This document shows positions 7,939-17,580 of a stretch of 55,192 nucleotides of DNA, one piece after another. The notes beneath the pieces are model-generated. The model saw only the letters and a program-made list of their open reading frames with translations, did not search any database and was not told the DNA's origin. The position numbers were made by a program, and so were the translations under genes. The first letter of the stretch is position 1. Every line of letters begins with the position of its first letter. This DNA is from RGIG8748 sp045539515 (GTDB lineage: Bacteria > Bacillota > Clostridia > UMGS1810), in NCBI GenBank assembly GCA_045539515.1, contig JAZQFN010000051.1, positions 1 through 55,192 on the forward strand, read 5' to 3'.

Positions 7939-8675
7939 AATTTATATTCTTTGTTATAACCGGAAATCTTCTGGCACCCTCTCTGAACAGCATCTTTTGC
8001 GGTGCTTAAATTTTCAGTTTGATATCTGTAATCAAAGGTCTTGGAAAAATTTTTAACATCACAGTTAATTCTGTCAATACTATCCTTCTCTATTTCGCAC
8101 AATGTAAATAAAAAAGCTTTACAATCATCAAAGCTAAAGTGCTTGACGGATGCCTCAACCAGACTGTTAAAATGATAAAGGCAAAATCCTTTTGATTTTA
8201 AAAATTTAGTTTTAAAATCCTCATCGTTTTTATAAAGGTAAAGGATATTATCAATAAAATCAGCTTCAGTTTTATTAATACGTTCGCAAATCACACATGA
8301 ATTTGAGGTCATGGCAATTGCTTCTTTCTCTTTGGAATTAAAATTATCTTTTTTTGAACCGAAGAAAAATGAATTGCCGTTTGTATGGTTAAGCTTATGA
8401 ATAAAATTTTCTATAAGATTTGATAAATATTCTGTTCTTGATTCAAGAATCAAAGAATGGCTTAATCTGTTTCCAAATTCGTACATCATACCTGAATGAC
8501 GTTTACAAAACCCTTTTTTGTTATATACAATACGCTCATTGGGCTCCATCATACTGGCACCAAGAATATATTCTATCCTTTTTTGTTCTTCATTTTCTAT
8601 AAACAAACAAATTGGACACTCACATTGTTTATCAAAACATTCGTTAATTGGAATAGTATAAATATGTTCTTTCAA
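7929..8675 (-). CDS. DUF6062 family protein with two CxxC/CxxH modules
   Basis: A 248-residue cytoplasmic protein of the uncharacterised clostridial family DUF6062. Two similar metal-site patterns are visible: Cys20-x2-Cys23 with Cys57-x2-His60 (CPIC ... CKRH), and Cys127-x2-Cys130 with Cys165-x2-His168 (CVIC ... CLYH). The internal spacing is nearly equal (34 and 35), and each second pair is preceded by KGF, so it looks like a duplicated zinc knuckle. TTG at 8675 is taken as the start because AAGGTGA lies 5 bases upstream; GTG at 8684 overlaps that ribosome site. It is the last gene of the yicC-to-thiN operon. Function unknown. Confidence 0.75.
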   Translation of the reverse strand: MKEHIYTIPINECFDKQCECPICLFIENEEQKRIEYILGASMMEPNERIVYNKKGFCKRHSGMMYEFGNRLSHSLILESRTEYLSNLIENFIHKLNHTNGNSFFFGSKKDNFNSKEKEAIAMTSNSCVICERINKTEADFIDNILYLYKNDEDFKTKFLKSKGFCLYHFNSLVEASVKHFSFDDCKAFLFTLCEIEKDSIDRINCDVKNFSKTFDYRYQTENLSTAKDAVQRGCQKISGYNKEYKLKD

Positions 8676-8687
8676 ATAACTCACCTT

Positions 8688-9335
8688 TTAATCATCAGAT
8701 TCACAAATAATAACACTTCCGCTGTGAACAGTTATACTTCCTTTTTCATCAATTATTTCATTACTGATACCCCTAGATGAATCACGGTATAATTCTTCCC
8801 TATCCAAGCTGTATAAAAAGCCCAGATTTGAAATCACAGCGGTTTCTAAAGGAATTACAGATATATATTTATGCGGAGTATTTTCAATGATAAGTGTTGA
8901 ATTCTTAATGTAGTGTAAAGTATTATTTTCATTTATAACAGTCATCTTGCAATTGTGTTTAAAACACTTTTCCATGAGCATAATGTTTGCAAGAGAATGA
9001 TCTGCCCTTGTACCAAGCCCACCTACAAGATAAATATTAGCAGCACCGAATTTGAGAGCTAAAGTAATAGCATATTCTGTATCTGTATCATCTTTAACGG
9101 GATTAAGTTTTATAAACTCAGAAGATTTTGCACACTTCAAGTTAACGACATTATTATAATCTGCAGAATCAAAATCGCCAACAATTAAATCAGCATTAAA
9201 ACCAAATTTTTCGCAGCTGTATACCCCGGAATCGGCACAGATTACATAAGAATCAAAAGGTAATTTGTTTTTTATAATCTCAGGATTTTCGATGTTTCCA
9301 CCGGAAAAGATTATTACATTTTTTATTGATTGCAT
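8688..9335 (-). CDS. thiN: Thiamine pyrophosphokinase
   Basis: Transfers pyrophosphate from ATP to thiamine to give thiamine diphosphate (215 aa, normal length). Visible are CADSGVYSCEKFG near residue 33, IVGDFDSAD (substrate and Mg site), the DDTDTEYAI motif (about 81-89) and GGLGTRADHSLAN (about 103-115), all typical of the family. The start overlaps the end of rpe by 13 bases, and the DUF6062 gene follows within 12 bases. The same rpe-thiN order is found in Bacillus. Confidence 0.93.
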   Translation of the reverse strand: MQSIKNVIIFSGGNIENPEIIKNKLPFDSYVICADSGVYSCEKFGFNADLIVGDFDSADYNNVVNLKCAKSSEFIKLNPVKDDTDTEYAITLALKFGAANIYLVGGLGTRADHSLANIMLMEKCFKHNCKMTVINENNTLHYIKNSTLIIENTPHKYISVIPLETAVISNLGFLYSLDREELYRDSSRGISNEIIDEKGSITVHSGSVIICESDD

Positions 9336-9967
9336 GCTTTAATGAACTCCCGTGCGGTATTTTCAACATTATCAGCTCCAAAAACAGCTGAACCAGCAAC
9401 GATTACATTGGCACCTGCATCAATAACACTTTTAACAATATTTAGTTTGATTCCACCGTCTACCTGAATATCAATATGCGGATACTTTTCCCTGAGAATC
9501 CTAATTTTATTTAAGCTGTCTTCAATAAAGGCTTGGGCACCAAAACCCGGATTGACACTCATTACAAGAATCATATCCAGTTTACTTGCATAAGGAAAAA
9601 TTTTGGATACATCAGTTCCCGGATTAAGAGATAAAGCTAACTTTTTACCTGCACCCTTAACCTTGTTATAAATATAATCAAAATCTTTTACACACTCAAC
9701 GTGAACCGTAATAATATCTGCGCCTGAATTGATAAAAGAATCAACATATTTTTCCGGTTCAGAAATCATAAGATGAACATCAAGAACCATATTGGTTATA
9801 GGGCGAATGGCCGAAACAATACCCGGTCCAAAGTTTATATTTGGAACAAAATGTCCATCCATTACGTCAATATGTATATACGGACATCCTGCATTTTCAA
9901 CTGCTTTTATATCCCTACCCATATTCATATAATCTGATGCAAGCAAGGAGGGTGAGAGTTTAATCAT
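9323..9967 (-). CDS. rpe: Ribulose-phosphate 3-epimerase
   Basis: Interconverts ribulose-5-phosphate and xylulose-5-phosphate in the pentose phosphate pathway (214 aa, TIM barrel). Family motifs present are LSPSLLASD at the N-terminus, HIDVMDGHFVPNI (metal His and Asp), HLMISEPEKY, MSVNPGFGAQ and QVDGGI near the C-terminus. The start is ATG 9967, overlapping the rsgA stop in an ATGA arrangement with AAGGA upstream; a GAATGG start three codons earlier has poor spacing. It is flanked by rsgA and thiN. Confidence 0.95.
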   Translation of the reverse strand: MIKLSPSLLASDYMNMGRDIKAVENAGCPYIHIDVMDGHFVPNINFGPGIVSAIRPITNMVLDVHLMISEPEKYVDSFINSGADIITVHVECVKDFDYIYNKVKGAGKKLALSLNPGTDVSKIFPYASKLDMILVMSVNPGFGAQAFIEDSLNKIRILREKYPHIDIQVDGGIKLNIVKSVIDAGANVIVAGSAVFGADNVENTAREFIKACNQ

Positions 9968-10842
9968 TTTTTCCATTCCTTTCTCTTACTAAGTGATGCA
10001 AAAAAACTTTTGTAGTTATTATAACGGCTTAAAGCTATATTTCCGTCTTCGGCAGCCTTGCATACGGCACATATCTTGGAATCCCCCGTGTGGTTACAAT
10101 CCCGGAATCTACACAAATCTTCATAATCATTAAATTCCGGGAAACATTCTTTAAGATCCTCTTTTGTAAAAGAATCCGGAAAATCCAACATACTGAAACC
10201 GGGTGTATCTACAATATAACCGCCGTTGAATTTAATTAACTCAACATGTCGTGTGGTATGTTTTCCTCGTTTAAGCCGTTCGCTGACTTCACCGGTTTCC
10301 ATAATTGAATTTTGTGTTACTGCGTTAAGCAAACTTGATTTTCCAACTCCGGAAAATCCGGAAAAAGCAGTTACTTTTCCCTTAACAAGACTTCTTATTT
10401 GTTCAATACCTGTGTCATTAACAGTACTTGTAATAATTGTGGTGTATCCTGCCCTATTATAAACATCTACAATTTCATTTAAATTTCCGTCATCCAGATC
10501 AATTTTATTAAAACAAAGTTTTACTTCAACCTGGCTTTTATAAGCAATGGAAAGCATTTTGTCAATAAAAGTAAGATCCGGTAAGGGATTTTGAACGGAA
10601 GCTACAACAATAAGTTCTTCTATGTTAGAAACAGGAGGTCTTATAAAATGATTGTTTCTTGGTAAAATTTTATCGATATTTCCTGTATTATCACCGTTTA
10701 AAGTAATATAAACCTTATCGCCTACACAAGGGGACATATTTTTACTTCGAAAGTGTCCTCGTGCTTTACATTCAATAATACCATTTTCGGTATCGATATA
10801 ATAAAAACCACCAATTCCTTTAACAATAGTTCCTAAAATCAT
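9964..10842 (-). CDS. rsgA: Ribosome small-subunit GTPase RsgA
   Basis: Circularly permuted GTPase (292 aa) that binds the 30S subunit and helps its late maturation. The order of motifs is permuted as expected: an OB-fold N-terminus, then the G4 motif NKID (112-115), then the P-loop GFSGVGKSS (162-170), then DTPGF (G3). A C-terminal zinc site follows, with CRFRDCNH and a further Cys pair (ICAVC). The gene sits directly after prkC (11 bases), and in Bacillus the homologue is a PrkC target, so the neighbourhood is functional as well as conserved. Confidence 0.95.
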   Translation of the reverse strand: MILGTIVKGIGGFYYIDTENGIIECKARGHFRSKNMSPCVGDKVYITLNGDNTGNIDKILPRNNHFIRPPVSNIEELIVVASVQNPLPDLTFIDKMLSIAYKSQVEVKLCFNKIDLDDGNLNEIVDVYNRAGYTTIITSTVNDTGIEQIRSLVKGKVTAFSGFSGVGKSSLLNAVTQNSIMETGEVSERLKRGKHTTRHVELIKFNGGYIVDTPGFSMLDFPDSFTKEDLKECFPEFNDYEDLCRFRDCNHTGDSKICAVCKAAEDGNIALSRYNNYKSFFASLSKRKEWKK

Positions 10843-10853
10843 TTGGTCACCGC

Positions 10854-13037
10854 TTATTTATCAAAATTTACAGGGTATTTGCAGTATTCGCTGCCATTAA
10901 TATATACAACATAATTTACAGTTCCTTTGCCTTCCAAAGTAATGGAAAGTTCAGGTGTCGATGAAGAATCAACAGTTTTTTCAAACACACTCTTACCTGT
11001 AGGATCAAGAATTTTAACTGTTGTTGATGATTTAAATGCTGTTAAATCAAGTTTAATAATTTTGGTCTTAACATTATTGGAAGGATTATTACCATTGTCA
11101 GAACCTGAGGGTTTCTTAGCAAGATAAATTTTAATTTTAGTTTTAGGTTCTACCATATTACCTGCAGATTCGGACTGCCTGCAAACACGTCCTTCTGTAT
11201 AATCGGAAGTTTCAACAGTATCATATTCATCTTCTTCAAGAAGGAGCAGTCCTGCATCTTCAAGTTCAGCCCTTGCCTGATTAACAGTAAGATTAGATAA
11301 ATCAGGTACTTTAATCATTTCTTCGCCGTCTTCACCTTCGTTTTTATTAATATAGAAGGTTATTTTGTTTCCATCAAGTTCTACGGAAATAATGTCCCCG
11401 GAATCCTTATCGGTATCAACGCGATATTTACGTAAAATGTTGTAACCCAATTTTTCGTATTTAATAATTACGCTCTCCGGCTCATCCTCAAAAGATTTAG
11501 TGCTGAAAAGCTCGGGATCGGGACCTTTGCTGGTATGCAAATTAACTATTGTACCTTTTTTTACAGTATTGCCGGCTGATATGCTCTGCTGAGTAACAAT
11601 ACCGGAAGCTTCGGGTCCAAACTCCGTTTCAATAACTTCAATTCTGACATTATTCTGTTGAGCAATATTCTTCGCTTCCTCATACTGCTTACCAACAAAA
11701 GCAGGAACTTCAACATCATTATCCCCGAACATACCTCTTACCATTGTATAAATAGGTGCTTCGGGTGCAACCAGATAACCGATGAATAAACCGGCAACAG
11801 TTACAATGAGTACAGAGATTATAATTGCAGAAAGAACGGTTCCTACACTTATTCCGCCTCTTTCTTCGTAATCGTCTTCATCGTAAAATTCTTCTTCAGC
11901 TTCGTCCAATATAACTTCTGATTCGTCGTTATTTGAAGATAAATCATCAGAATTCATATCCACAGGCAACACTTCATTTTCAAACATTACTACATTGTCA
12001 GGTGCACTATTGTTACCGTTATTACCGGAATCATAGTCAATAACAACATCTGATATAGTTGCTTCCTCTTCATTTTGAATGTTGTCATCGGCTTTCACAG
12101 GAGTAGTTTCTACCTTTTCCCTGTAATTACTTACAAGCGGTATAACCGTAGTGTTTTCCATATTTTCACTGTTATCAGCGGTGGTGCTGACAGATACTGC
12201 TTCCTGCGAAGGAGCCTTCAACATATTAATAATAACATCAAGATCGCTCTTCATTGAAGAAACGGTTTGATATCTTTTTCGTGTTTCTTTTGAAATAGCT
12301 TTAAGAACAACCTCCTGAAGTTCTCCGGAAACATCAGGTACCAAAGCCTGAGGAGCAACCGGCATTTCTTCAAGATGTTTCATGGCTATTGCAATTGGTG
12401 ACTCACTTTCAAAAGGAACCTTACCGGTAAGCATTTCATACAAAACAATCCCAAGTGAGTATATATCACTTCTGCAATCGATATATCCGCCTCTTGCCTG
12501 TTCAGGAGAAATATAATGTACGGAACCAAGAATAGAATCTCCTACCTGCATAGTTGCATTATTACTTGCACGGGCAATACCGAAATCGGTAACTTTAATA
12601 AGCCCATTACCCGTAACCATTATATTATGAGGTTTAATATCTCTGTGAATAATATTCTTCTCGTGAGCGACAGTAAGAGCTGCACAAATCTGAGAAGATA
12701 TTTCAGCACTTTCAAGTGAAGAAAGTTTACCTTTGGATTTAATATATTCCTTAAGGGTTATTCCTTCGATATATTCCATAACGATATAATATATACCGTT
12801 TTCCTCACCAACATCATAAATAGATACAATATTAGGGTGTGCAAGTCCTGCAGCAGCCTGAGCTTCTGCATTAAAACGGTTAACAAATTCTTCATCGCCT
12901 TCAAGGTCATTTCTGAGCATCTTTACAGCAACTGTCCTGTTTAAAACATTACACTGAGCTTTATATACATGGGCCATGCCGCCCTTGCCAACTTCTTCGA
13001 GAATAGTATATCTTCCGCCAAGAATTGTTCCTATCAT
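10854..13037 (-). CDS. prkC: Membrane Ser/Thr kinase with PASTA domains
   Basis: Eukaryote-type sensor kinase (727 aa) that reads cell-wall fragments. The kinase domain spans about residues 10-270, with VGKGGMAHV, Lys39, HRDIKPHN (131-138) and DFG (151-153). An acidic linker follows, one transmembrane helix lies at about 397-423, and then come extracellular PASTA repeats at 441-505 and 574-641. The segment between them (509-568) looks like a degraded PASTA unit, and residues 656-727 form a short beta-rich tail ending in YPVNFDK. ATG 13037 is chosen because AAGAGGTG lies 6 bases upstream; a GTG three codons earlier overlaps that site. The partner phosphatase gene prpC lies 12 bases upstream. 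Confidence 0.95.
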   Translation of the reverse strand: MIGTILGGRYTILEEVGKGGMAHVYKAQCNVLNRTVAVKMLRNDLEGDEEFVNRFNAEAQAAAGLAHPNIVSIYDVGEENGIYYIVMEYIEGITLKEYIKSKGKLSSLESAEISSQICAALTVAHEKNIIHRDIKPHNIMVTGNGLIKVTDFGIARASNNATMQVGDSILGSVHYISPEQARGGYIDCRSDIYSLGIVLYEMLTGKVPFESESPIAIAMKHLEEMPVAPQALVPDVSGELQEVVLKAISKETRKRYQTVSSMKSDLDVIINMLKAPSQEAVSVSTTADNSENMENTTVIPLVSNYREKVETTPVKADDNIQNEEEATISDVVIDYDSGNNGNNSAPDNVVMFENEVLPVDMNSDDLSSNNDESEVILDEAEEEFYDEDDYEERGGISVGTVLSAIIISVLIVTVAGLFIGYLVAPEAPIYTMVRGMFGDNDVEVPAFVGKQYEEAKNIAQQNNVRIEVIETEFGPEASGIVTQQSISAGNTVKKGTIVNLHTSKGPDPELFSTKSFEDEPESVIIKYEKLGYNILRKYRVDTDKDSGDIISVELDGNKITFYINKNEGEDGEEMIKVPDLSNLTVNQARAELEDAGLLLLEEDEYDTVETSDYTEGRVCRQSESAGNMVEPKTKIKIYLAKKPSGSDNGNNPSNNVKTKIIKLDLTAFKSSTTVKILDPTGKSVFEKTVDSSSTPELSITLEGKGTVNYVVYINGSEYCKYPVNFDK

Positions 13038-13049
13038 AACATTCACCTC

Positions 13050-13778
13050 TTAAGATATTTTAACGGCTACAACGGTAATATTATCGTATCCGCCCTTGTC
13101 ATTTGCCATTGAAATTAACATTTGTGCAGAGTCTTCAGTGTTGACCGAAACAACTCCGGCAATTTCTTCATCGCTGAGGAGTCCATGGAGTCCGTCGGTG
13201 CAGGCAACTACAACGCTGCCGCCATCAAGGTTCGTTTCAAATATATCAACTGCAACAAGTGATTCGGTGCCTACAGCACGGGTTATTACATTTTTCTGAG
13301 GATGAGTTTTTGCTTCCTCAGATTTTATTACACCACGTCGTAATAAATCAGCAACTAAGGAGTGATCTTCAGTTATCTGAAATATTCTTGTGTCTTTACA
13401 AACATACGCCCTGCTATCGCCAACGCTTGCGGTATAAAGGGTGTTTTGTTTCACAAGAAAAGCAACAACAGTTGTTCCCATCCCATCAAGTTCGGGGTTA
13501 TCTAAGGACTGTTTGAAAACCCGCAAATTTGCTTCCTTTATAGAATTGCAAAGAAGCTCTTTAATCTTTTCGCTATTTAAATCTTCGGAAAAACCGGAAA
13601 CAAAAAACTGTAATATAGTATCAACTGCAATTGAACTTGCCATTTTACCTCCACGATGGCCCCCCATACCGTCTGCTACAATAAAAAGTCCGGTATCTTC
13701 CGAAAAGATATGAACTGCAACAGAATCCTGATTGGAACCACGCACAAGACCAATGTCGGTACCGTATGAGTATATCAC
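13050..13778 (-). CDS. prpC: PP2C-family protein phosphatase
   Basis: Metal-dependent Ser/Thr phosphatase (242 aa), expected to reverse PrkC phosphorylation. Motifs: SNQDSV near residue 17, IVADGMGGHRGG (metal Asp), ACTDGLHGLLSDEE and GGYDNITVV near the end. The start is GTG 13778, with GGAGG 7 bases upstream. This gives a four-base GTGA overlap with the rlmN stop, so the two are probably translationally coupled. The rlmN-prpC-prkC-rsgA order is conserved in Firmicutes. Confidence 0.94.
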   Translation of the reverse strand: MIYSYGTDIGLVRGSNQDSVAVHIFSEDTGLFIVADGMGGHRGGKMASSIAVDTILQFFVSGFSEDLNSEKIKELLCNSIKEANLRVFKQSLDNPELDGMGTTVVAFLVKQNTLYTASVGDSRAYVCKDTRIFQITEDHSLVADLLRRGVIKSEEAKTHPQKNVITRAVGTESLVAVDIFETNLDGGSVVVACTDGLHGLLSDEEIAGVVSVNTEDSAQMLISMANDKGGYDNITVVAVKIS

Positions 13779-14812
13779 GTTAAAACCTCCTTTGCACCTT
13801 CTTTTCTGCGGAGCTGACCGCAAGAAGCGTTTATGTCACTGCCAAGTTCTCTTCTTACTGTCACGGCAATGCCCATTTTTTCAAGTTCCTGCATAAAATC
13901 TCTGATTTTATTTTTTGATGGCTTCCTAAAATCATTTTCAGAAACATTGTTTACAGGAATTAAATTTATATGACATAACATACCTTTAACGAGCTTACCC
14001 AGCATTTGGGCCACCTCTTTATTATCATTAACATCCTTAATAAGCGCAAATTCAAAGCTGATTCGACGTTTGGTATGCCTTGTATACTCTTTACATACAT
14101 TGATTAATTCTTTTATATTATATGCCTTATTAACAGGCATTATTGTATCTCTGATTTCATCGCTGGGTGCATGCAGTGATACACTCAACGTCAAAGGAAA
14201 ATTGTATTCCATAAGTTTTTTTATATTAGGAACTATGCCGCATGTGGATAAAGATATATGTCTATAACCTATGTTAATACCATTTTCGTCATTAACAATT
14301 TTAAGAAATTTTATAACATTATCAAAATTGTCCAAGGGTTCACCAATACCCATCATCACAATATTTGATATTCGCTGACCGATGTCTTTCTGCGCAAAAA
14401 GTACCTGATCCAAAATTTCACCCGGTGAGAGAGATCGTACAAGGCCTCCAATCGTAGAAGCGCAAAATTTACATCCCATTCTGCAACCTACTTGACAGGA
14501 AATACACACCGTTACGCCATGTTTATAATACATAACAACACTTTCTACGCGATTTCCGTCCTGAAGCTCAAACAGATATTTTTTTGTTTCATCGAGGCTT
14601 GATTCAAGTTTGCGAACTATTTTTAATTTGCTGACATAAGATATTTCTCTGAGCTTATTGCGTAAATCTACAGAGATATCTGTCATTTCATCAAAATCCT
14701 CAACGCCTCTGTGTAACCAGGAGAATATTTGTTTAGCACGAAATGATTTCTCTCCTATATTCACAAGGAATTCCTTCAATTCTTCAAATGTCAAATCTTT
14801 TAAATTAATCAT
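13775..14812 (-). CDS. rlmN: 23S rRNA (A2503-C2) methyltransferase RlmN, radical SAM
   Basis: Methylates C2 of A2503 in 23S rRNA and an adenosine in some tRNAs (345 aa). The radical SAM cluster cysteines are Cys110, Cys114 and Cys117 in GCRMGCKFC. The methyl-carrying cysteine is likely the one in INASCGQLRR near the C-terminus. GEPLDN and SLHAPSDEIRD are further family motifs. The start ATG lies 6 bases after AAAGGA and two bases after the rsmB stop. Confidence 0.96.
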   Translation of the reverse strand: MINLKDLTFEELKEFLVNIGEKSFRAKQIFSWLHRGVEDFDEMTDISVDLRNKLREISYVSKLKIVRKLESSLDETKKYLFELQDGNRVESVVMYYKHGVTVCISCQVGCRMGCKFCASTIGGLVRSLSPGEILDQVLFAQKDIGQRISNIVMMGIGEPLDNFDNVIKFLKIVNDENGINIGYRHISLSTCGIVPNIKKLMEYNFPLTLSVSLHAPSDEIRDTIMPVNKAYNIKELINVCKEYTRHTKRRISFEFALIKDVNDNKEVAQMLGKLVKGMLCHINLIPVNNVSENDFRKPSKNKIRDFMQELEKMGIAVTVRRELGSDINASCGQLRRKEGAKEVLT

Positions 14813-14814
14813 TA

Positions 14815-16143
14815 TTATTCCTTTATTAACAAACTTATAAAAAAGCCATCACAATTATTTTTGTGCGGAAACAGTGTCAGGTAACCTTCATTCTTTACAG
14901 AACACTCAATGGTTTTAAGTTGAAAATCAGGTCTGAGTTTTAAAAATTCAAATAACACATCTTCGTTTTCTTCTTTTAAAATTGTACATGTAGAAAACAC
15001 CAAAGTACCGCCACTTTTAAGATAATCAGCAGCAACGCATAAAATAGAAAGACTTATTTGAGCGAGTTGTTCGCTGTCTGTTTCCTTGCGCAAATACTTT
15101 ATATCAGGTTTTTTTCTAATAATACCAAAACCGGAGCAAGGCGCATCAACAAGTATGTAGTCGGCCTTCGAATGTAAAGCAGGATCATTAACAGTAGAAT
15201 CTCTAACTTCTGCATGTATACTTTTAAGTCCAAGTCTGGTGGCATTTTCAACGATGCGATTAACTTTACTTTCGGACACATCGAAAGAATAAACTTCACC
15301 TGTGTCCCCCATTTTTTCGGCAATATGAGTTGATTTACCTCCGGGAGAAGCACACATATCAAAAACAACAGAACCCGATGCGGGATTCATAACCTCAGCA
15401 ACATATGCAGCTGCAGGATCCTGAATATAAAACATGCCTTTAAGGTATTCTTCTGATCTGTCAATGCTGTCAACTTTATCTGTTGTGATGAGATAATCCA
15501 TATCTATGTACAAATCAGAGTTGTATTTAGTGCAATTCCAGCCTTTTGAATTAAGCAAGTCAATTAATTCTGTACGGGTTGTTTTTAAAGTATTTGTCCT
15601 TAAAATTGTTGCGGGTTTAATATTTAACACGGAGAGCAGTTGTTCTGTTTCATCATGTAAACGGTTTTTAAATTTGGACACTAACCATTCCGGGCATGAA
15701 TAAACAACAGATAATTTTTTAATTTCGTCATCGGGCAATATAACCTGATTCTTTTGGGAATCAATTTTCCGCATTACCGCGTTTACAAATCCGCTAAGTC
15801 TTCTGTTAGCAGATTTCTTTACAAGTTTGACACACTCATCAACAGCAGCCCTTGGCGGAACCTTATCCATAAAAACAAGCTGATAACACCCACATCTTAA
15901 GACACAAAGAACATAAGGTGAAATTTTTGAGATTTTAACATCAGATGCTTTTGATATCATATAATCTACATACTCAAGATTACGCAACACACCGGTTGAA
16001 ATTTCAGAAATAAACCTGATATCAAGCGACGATATTTCATCCGACCTTTTACGAATCGCTGTCAATTCAGAAGAAAGAGTATTACATTTTTTTAAAACAT
16101 TATATACAATATCTACAGCAAGTTTTCTTGGATTATAACTCAT
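14815..16143 (-). CDS. rsmB: 16S rRNA (C967-C5) methyltransferase RsmB
   Basis: SAM-dependent m5C methyltransferase of 16S rRNA (442 aa). The N-terminal 140 residues form a NusB-like RNA-binding domain (starting NPRKLAVDIVYNVL). The C-terminal Rossmann domain carries DMCASPGGKST (SAM loop) and the catalytic DAPCSGFG. The ATG lies 7 bases after GAGGT. It sits between fmt and rlmN, as in Bacillus. Confidence 0.95.
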   Translation of the reverse strand: MSYNPRKLAVDIVYNVLKKCNTLSSELTAIRKRSDEISSLDIRFISEISTGVLRNLEYVDYMISKASDVKISKISPYVLCVLRCGCYQLVFMDKVPPRAAVDECVKLVKKSANRRLSGFVNAVMRKIDSQKNQVILPDDEIKKLSVVYSCPEWLVSKFKNRLHDETEQLLSVLNIKPATILRTNTLKTTRTELIDLLNSKGWNCTKYNSDLYIDMDYLITTDKVDSIDRSEEYLKGMFYIQDPAAAYVAEVMNPASGSVVFDMCASPGGKSTHIAEKMGDTGEVYSFDVSESKVNRIVENATRLGLKSIHAEVRDSTVNDPALHSKADYILVDAPCSGFGIIRKKPDIKYLRKETDSEQLAQISLSILCVAADYLKSGGTLVFSTCTILKEENEDVLFEFLKLRPDFQLKTIECSVKNEGYLTLFPHKNNCDGFFISLLIKE

Positions 16144-16155
16144 CCGTATACCTCA

Positions 16156-17091
16156 TTATTTAAGTATCGTGTTGATTTCAAAAGTATTCCCTTTAAGAAA
16201 TTCCTCAACAGACATTACCCTTTTTGCTTCGGGCTGAATTTCAAATACACGCAATAAAGAGCCATTGCCGCAACAAACATCAAATGAATCTTTATTAACA
16301 GAAACAACCCTGCCGACAGTATTGTCAACTGTCTTATCCAAAGGATATGCTTTGGTTATTTTTAATAACTTGTCACCCAAAGTACAGGATGCTTTAGGAA
16401 ACGGTGTTAAACCTCTTATAAGATTGCAAATAGATAAAGCATCATCTTTCCAATTAATACTGCACATTTCCTTAGTAATCATCGCTGCATAATGTGTGGT
16501 TGTTTCACCCTGGGGAACCCTCTTTACAGTGCCGTCATATATTCCTCTTAAAGTTTCAACGAGAAGCTTGGCACCCATAACACTAAGTTTATCGTGTACG
16601 GTACCAAAATTGTCATCGAGCGAAAGAGGTAAAGTTGATTTAAGAAGCATATCTCCCGTGTCAAGGCCTGTATCCATATACATGGTGGTAACACCGGTTT
16701 CCTTCTCTCCATCAATAAGACACCACTGCATGGGTGCAGCACCTCTGTATTTAGGAAGCAACGAACCGTGTACATTGATGCATCCGTATTTCGGATAATT
16801 TATAACATACTCGGGTAAGAGCTTTCCGTAAGCAACTACCGCTATGACATCAGGGTTTTCTTTTTTTAGAATATCTTCGAAATTTTCTCTTTTTAAATTA
16901 ACCGGCTGATAAATATTATTTATAGAGAGTTCTTCAGCCGTTAAATACACATCGGGATGAGTCATCTTGTGTCCCCTGCCCCGTGGTTTATCTTCGGTGG
17001 TAACTACACTGGTTACGTTAAATCCTTCGTCGACAAGCATACGAAGAGAAGTGCACGCAAATTCAGGAGTACCCATAAACATAACATTCAT
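16156..17091 (-). CDS. fmt: Methionyl-tRNA formyltransferase
   Basis: Puts a formyl group from 10-formyl-tetrahydrofolate on initiator Met-tRNA (311 aa). Family features: MFMGTPEFA at the N-terminus, INVHGSLLPKYRGAAP with the catalytic Asn and His, and TTMYMDTGLDTGDML with the catalytic Asp. A C-terminal tRNA-binding domain occupies about 205-311. It follows def by 15 bases; the two act at opposite ends of formyl-methionine use. The formyl donor is made by Fhs, encoded at 28032-29702. Confidence 0.96.
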   Translation of the reverse strand: MNVMFMGTPEFACTSLRMLVDEGFNVTSVVTTEDKPRGRGHKMTHPDVYLTAEELSINNIYQPVNLKRENFEDILKKENPDVIAVVAYGKLLPEYVINYPKYGCINVHGSLLPKYRGAAPMQWCLIDGEKETGVTTMYMDTGLDTGDMLLKSTLPLSLDDNFGTVHDKLSVMGAKLLVETLRGIYDGTVKRVPQGETTTHYAAMITKEMCSINWKDDALSICNLIRGLTPFPKASCTLGDKLLKITKAYPLDKTVDNTVGRVVSVNKDSFDVCCGNGSLLRVFEIQPEAKRVMSVEEFLKGNTFEINTILK

Positions 17092-17106
17092 AAATTATCT
17101 GTACCT

Positions 17107-17568
17107 CTAGTTATTATCAACATCAATATATTCTGTAACCTTGTCTACAAACACGATACCGTCAAGGTGGTCAAGCTCGTGACAGATGGCTTTGGCAAGA
17201 AGTCCTTCTGCATCGATGGTAAATTTTTCTCCCTGTCTATCCAATGCAACTGCCGTAACCTTAGCAGGTCTGACAACATATCCATACTTACCGGGTACAC
17301 TAAGACAGCCCTCAGTATCTTTGATATTGCCTTCAAAATGAATAATCTCGGGATTTATCATCTCTATAAGACCTTCACCTATATCTATAACAACAATGCG
17401 TTTTAAAATACCAATCTGAGGTGCAGCAAGACCAACTCCGTTGGCTTCGTACATAGTTTCTGCCATATCATCTAACAAAGTAAGTATTTTTTCATCAATT
17501 GTTTCAACTTGACGACACTTTTTTCTTAAAATATCATCACCAAGTTTTCTGATATTTCTGATTGCCAT
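17107..17568 (-). CDS. def: Peptide deformylase
   Basis: Removes the formyl group from nascent proteins (153 aa). The three conserved motifs are complete: GVGLAAPQIG, EGCLS (metal Cys) and HELDH (metal His pair with catalytic Glu). GGAGA lies 5 bases before the ATG. It sits between priA and fmt. Confidence 0.97.
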   Translation of the reverse strand: MAIRNIRKLGDDILRKKCRQVETIDEKILTLLDDMAETMYEANGVGLAAPQIGILKRIVVIDIGEGLIEMINPEIIHFEGNIKDTEGCLSVPGKYGYVVRPAKVTAVALDRQGEKFTIDAEGLLAKAICHELDHLDGIVFVDKVTEYIDVDNN

Positions 17569-17580
17569 ATTTTTATCTCC

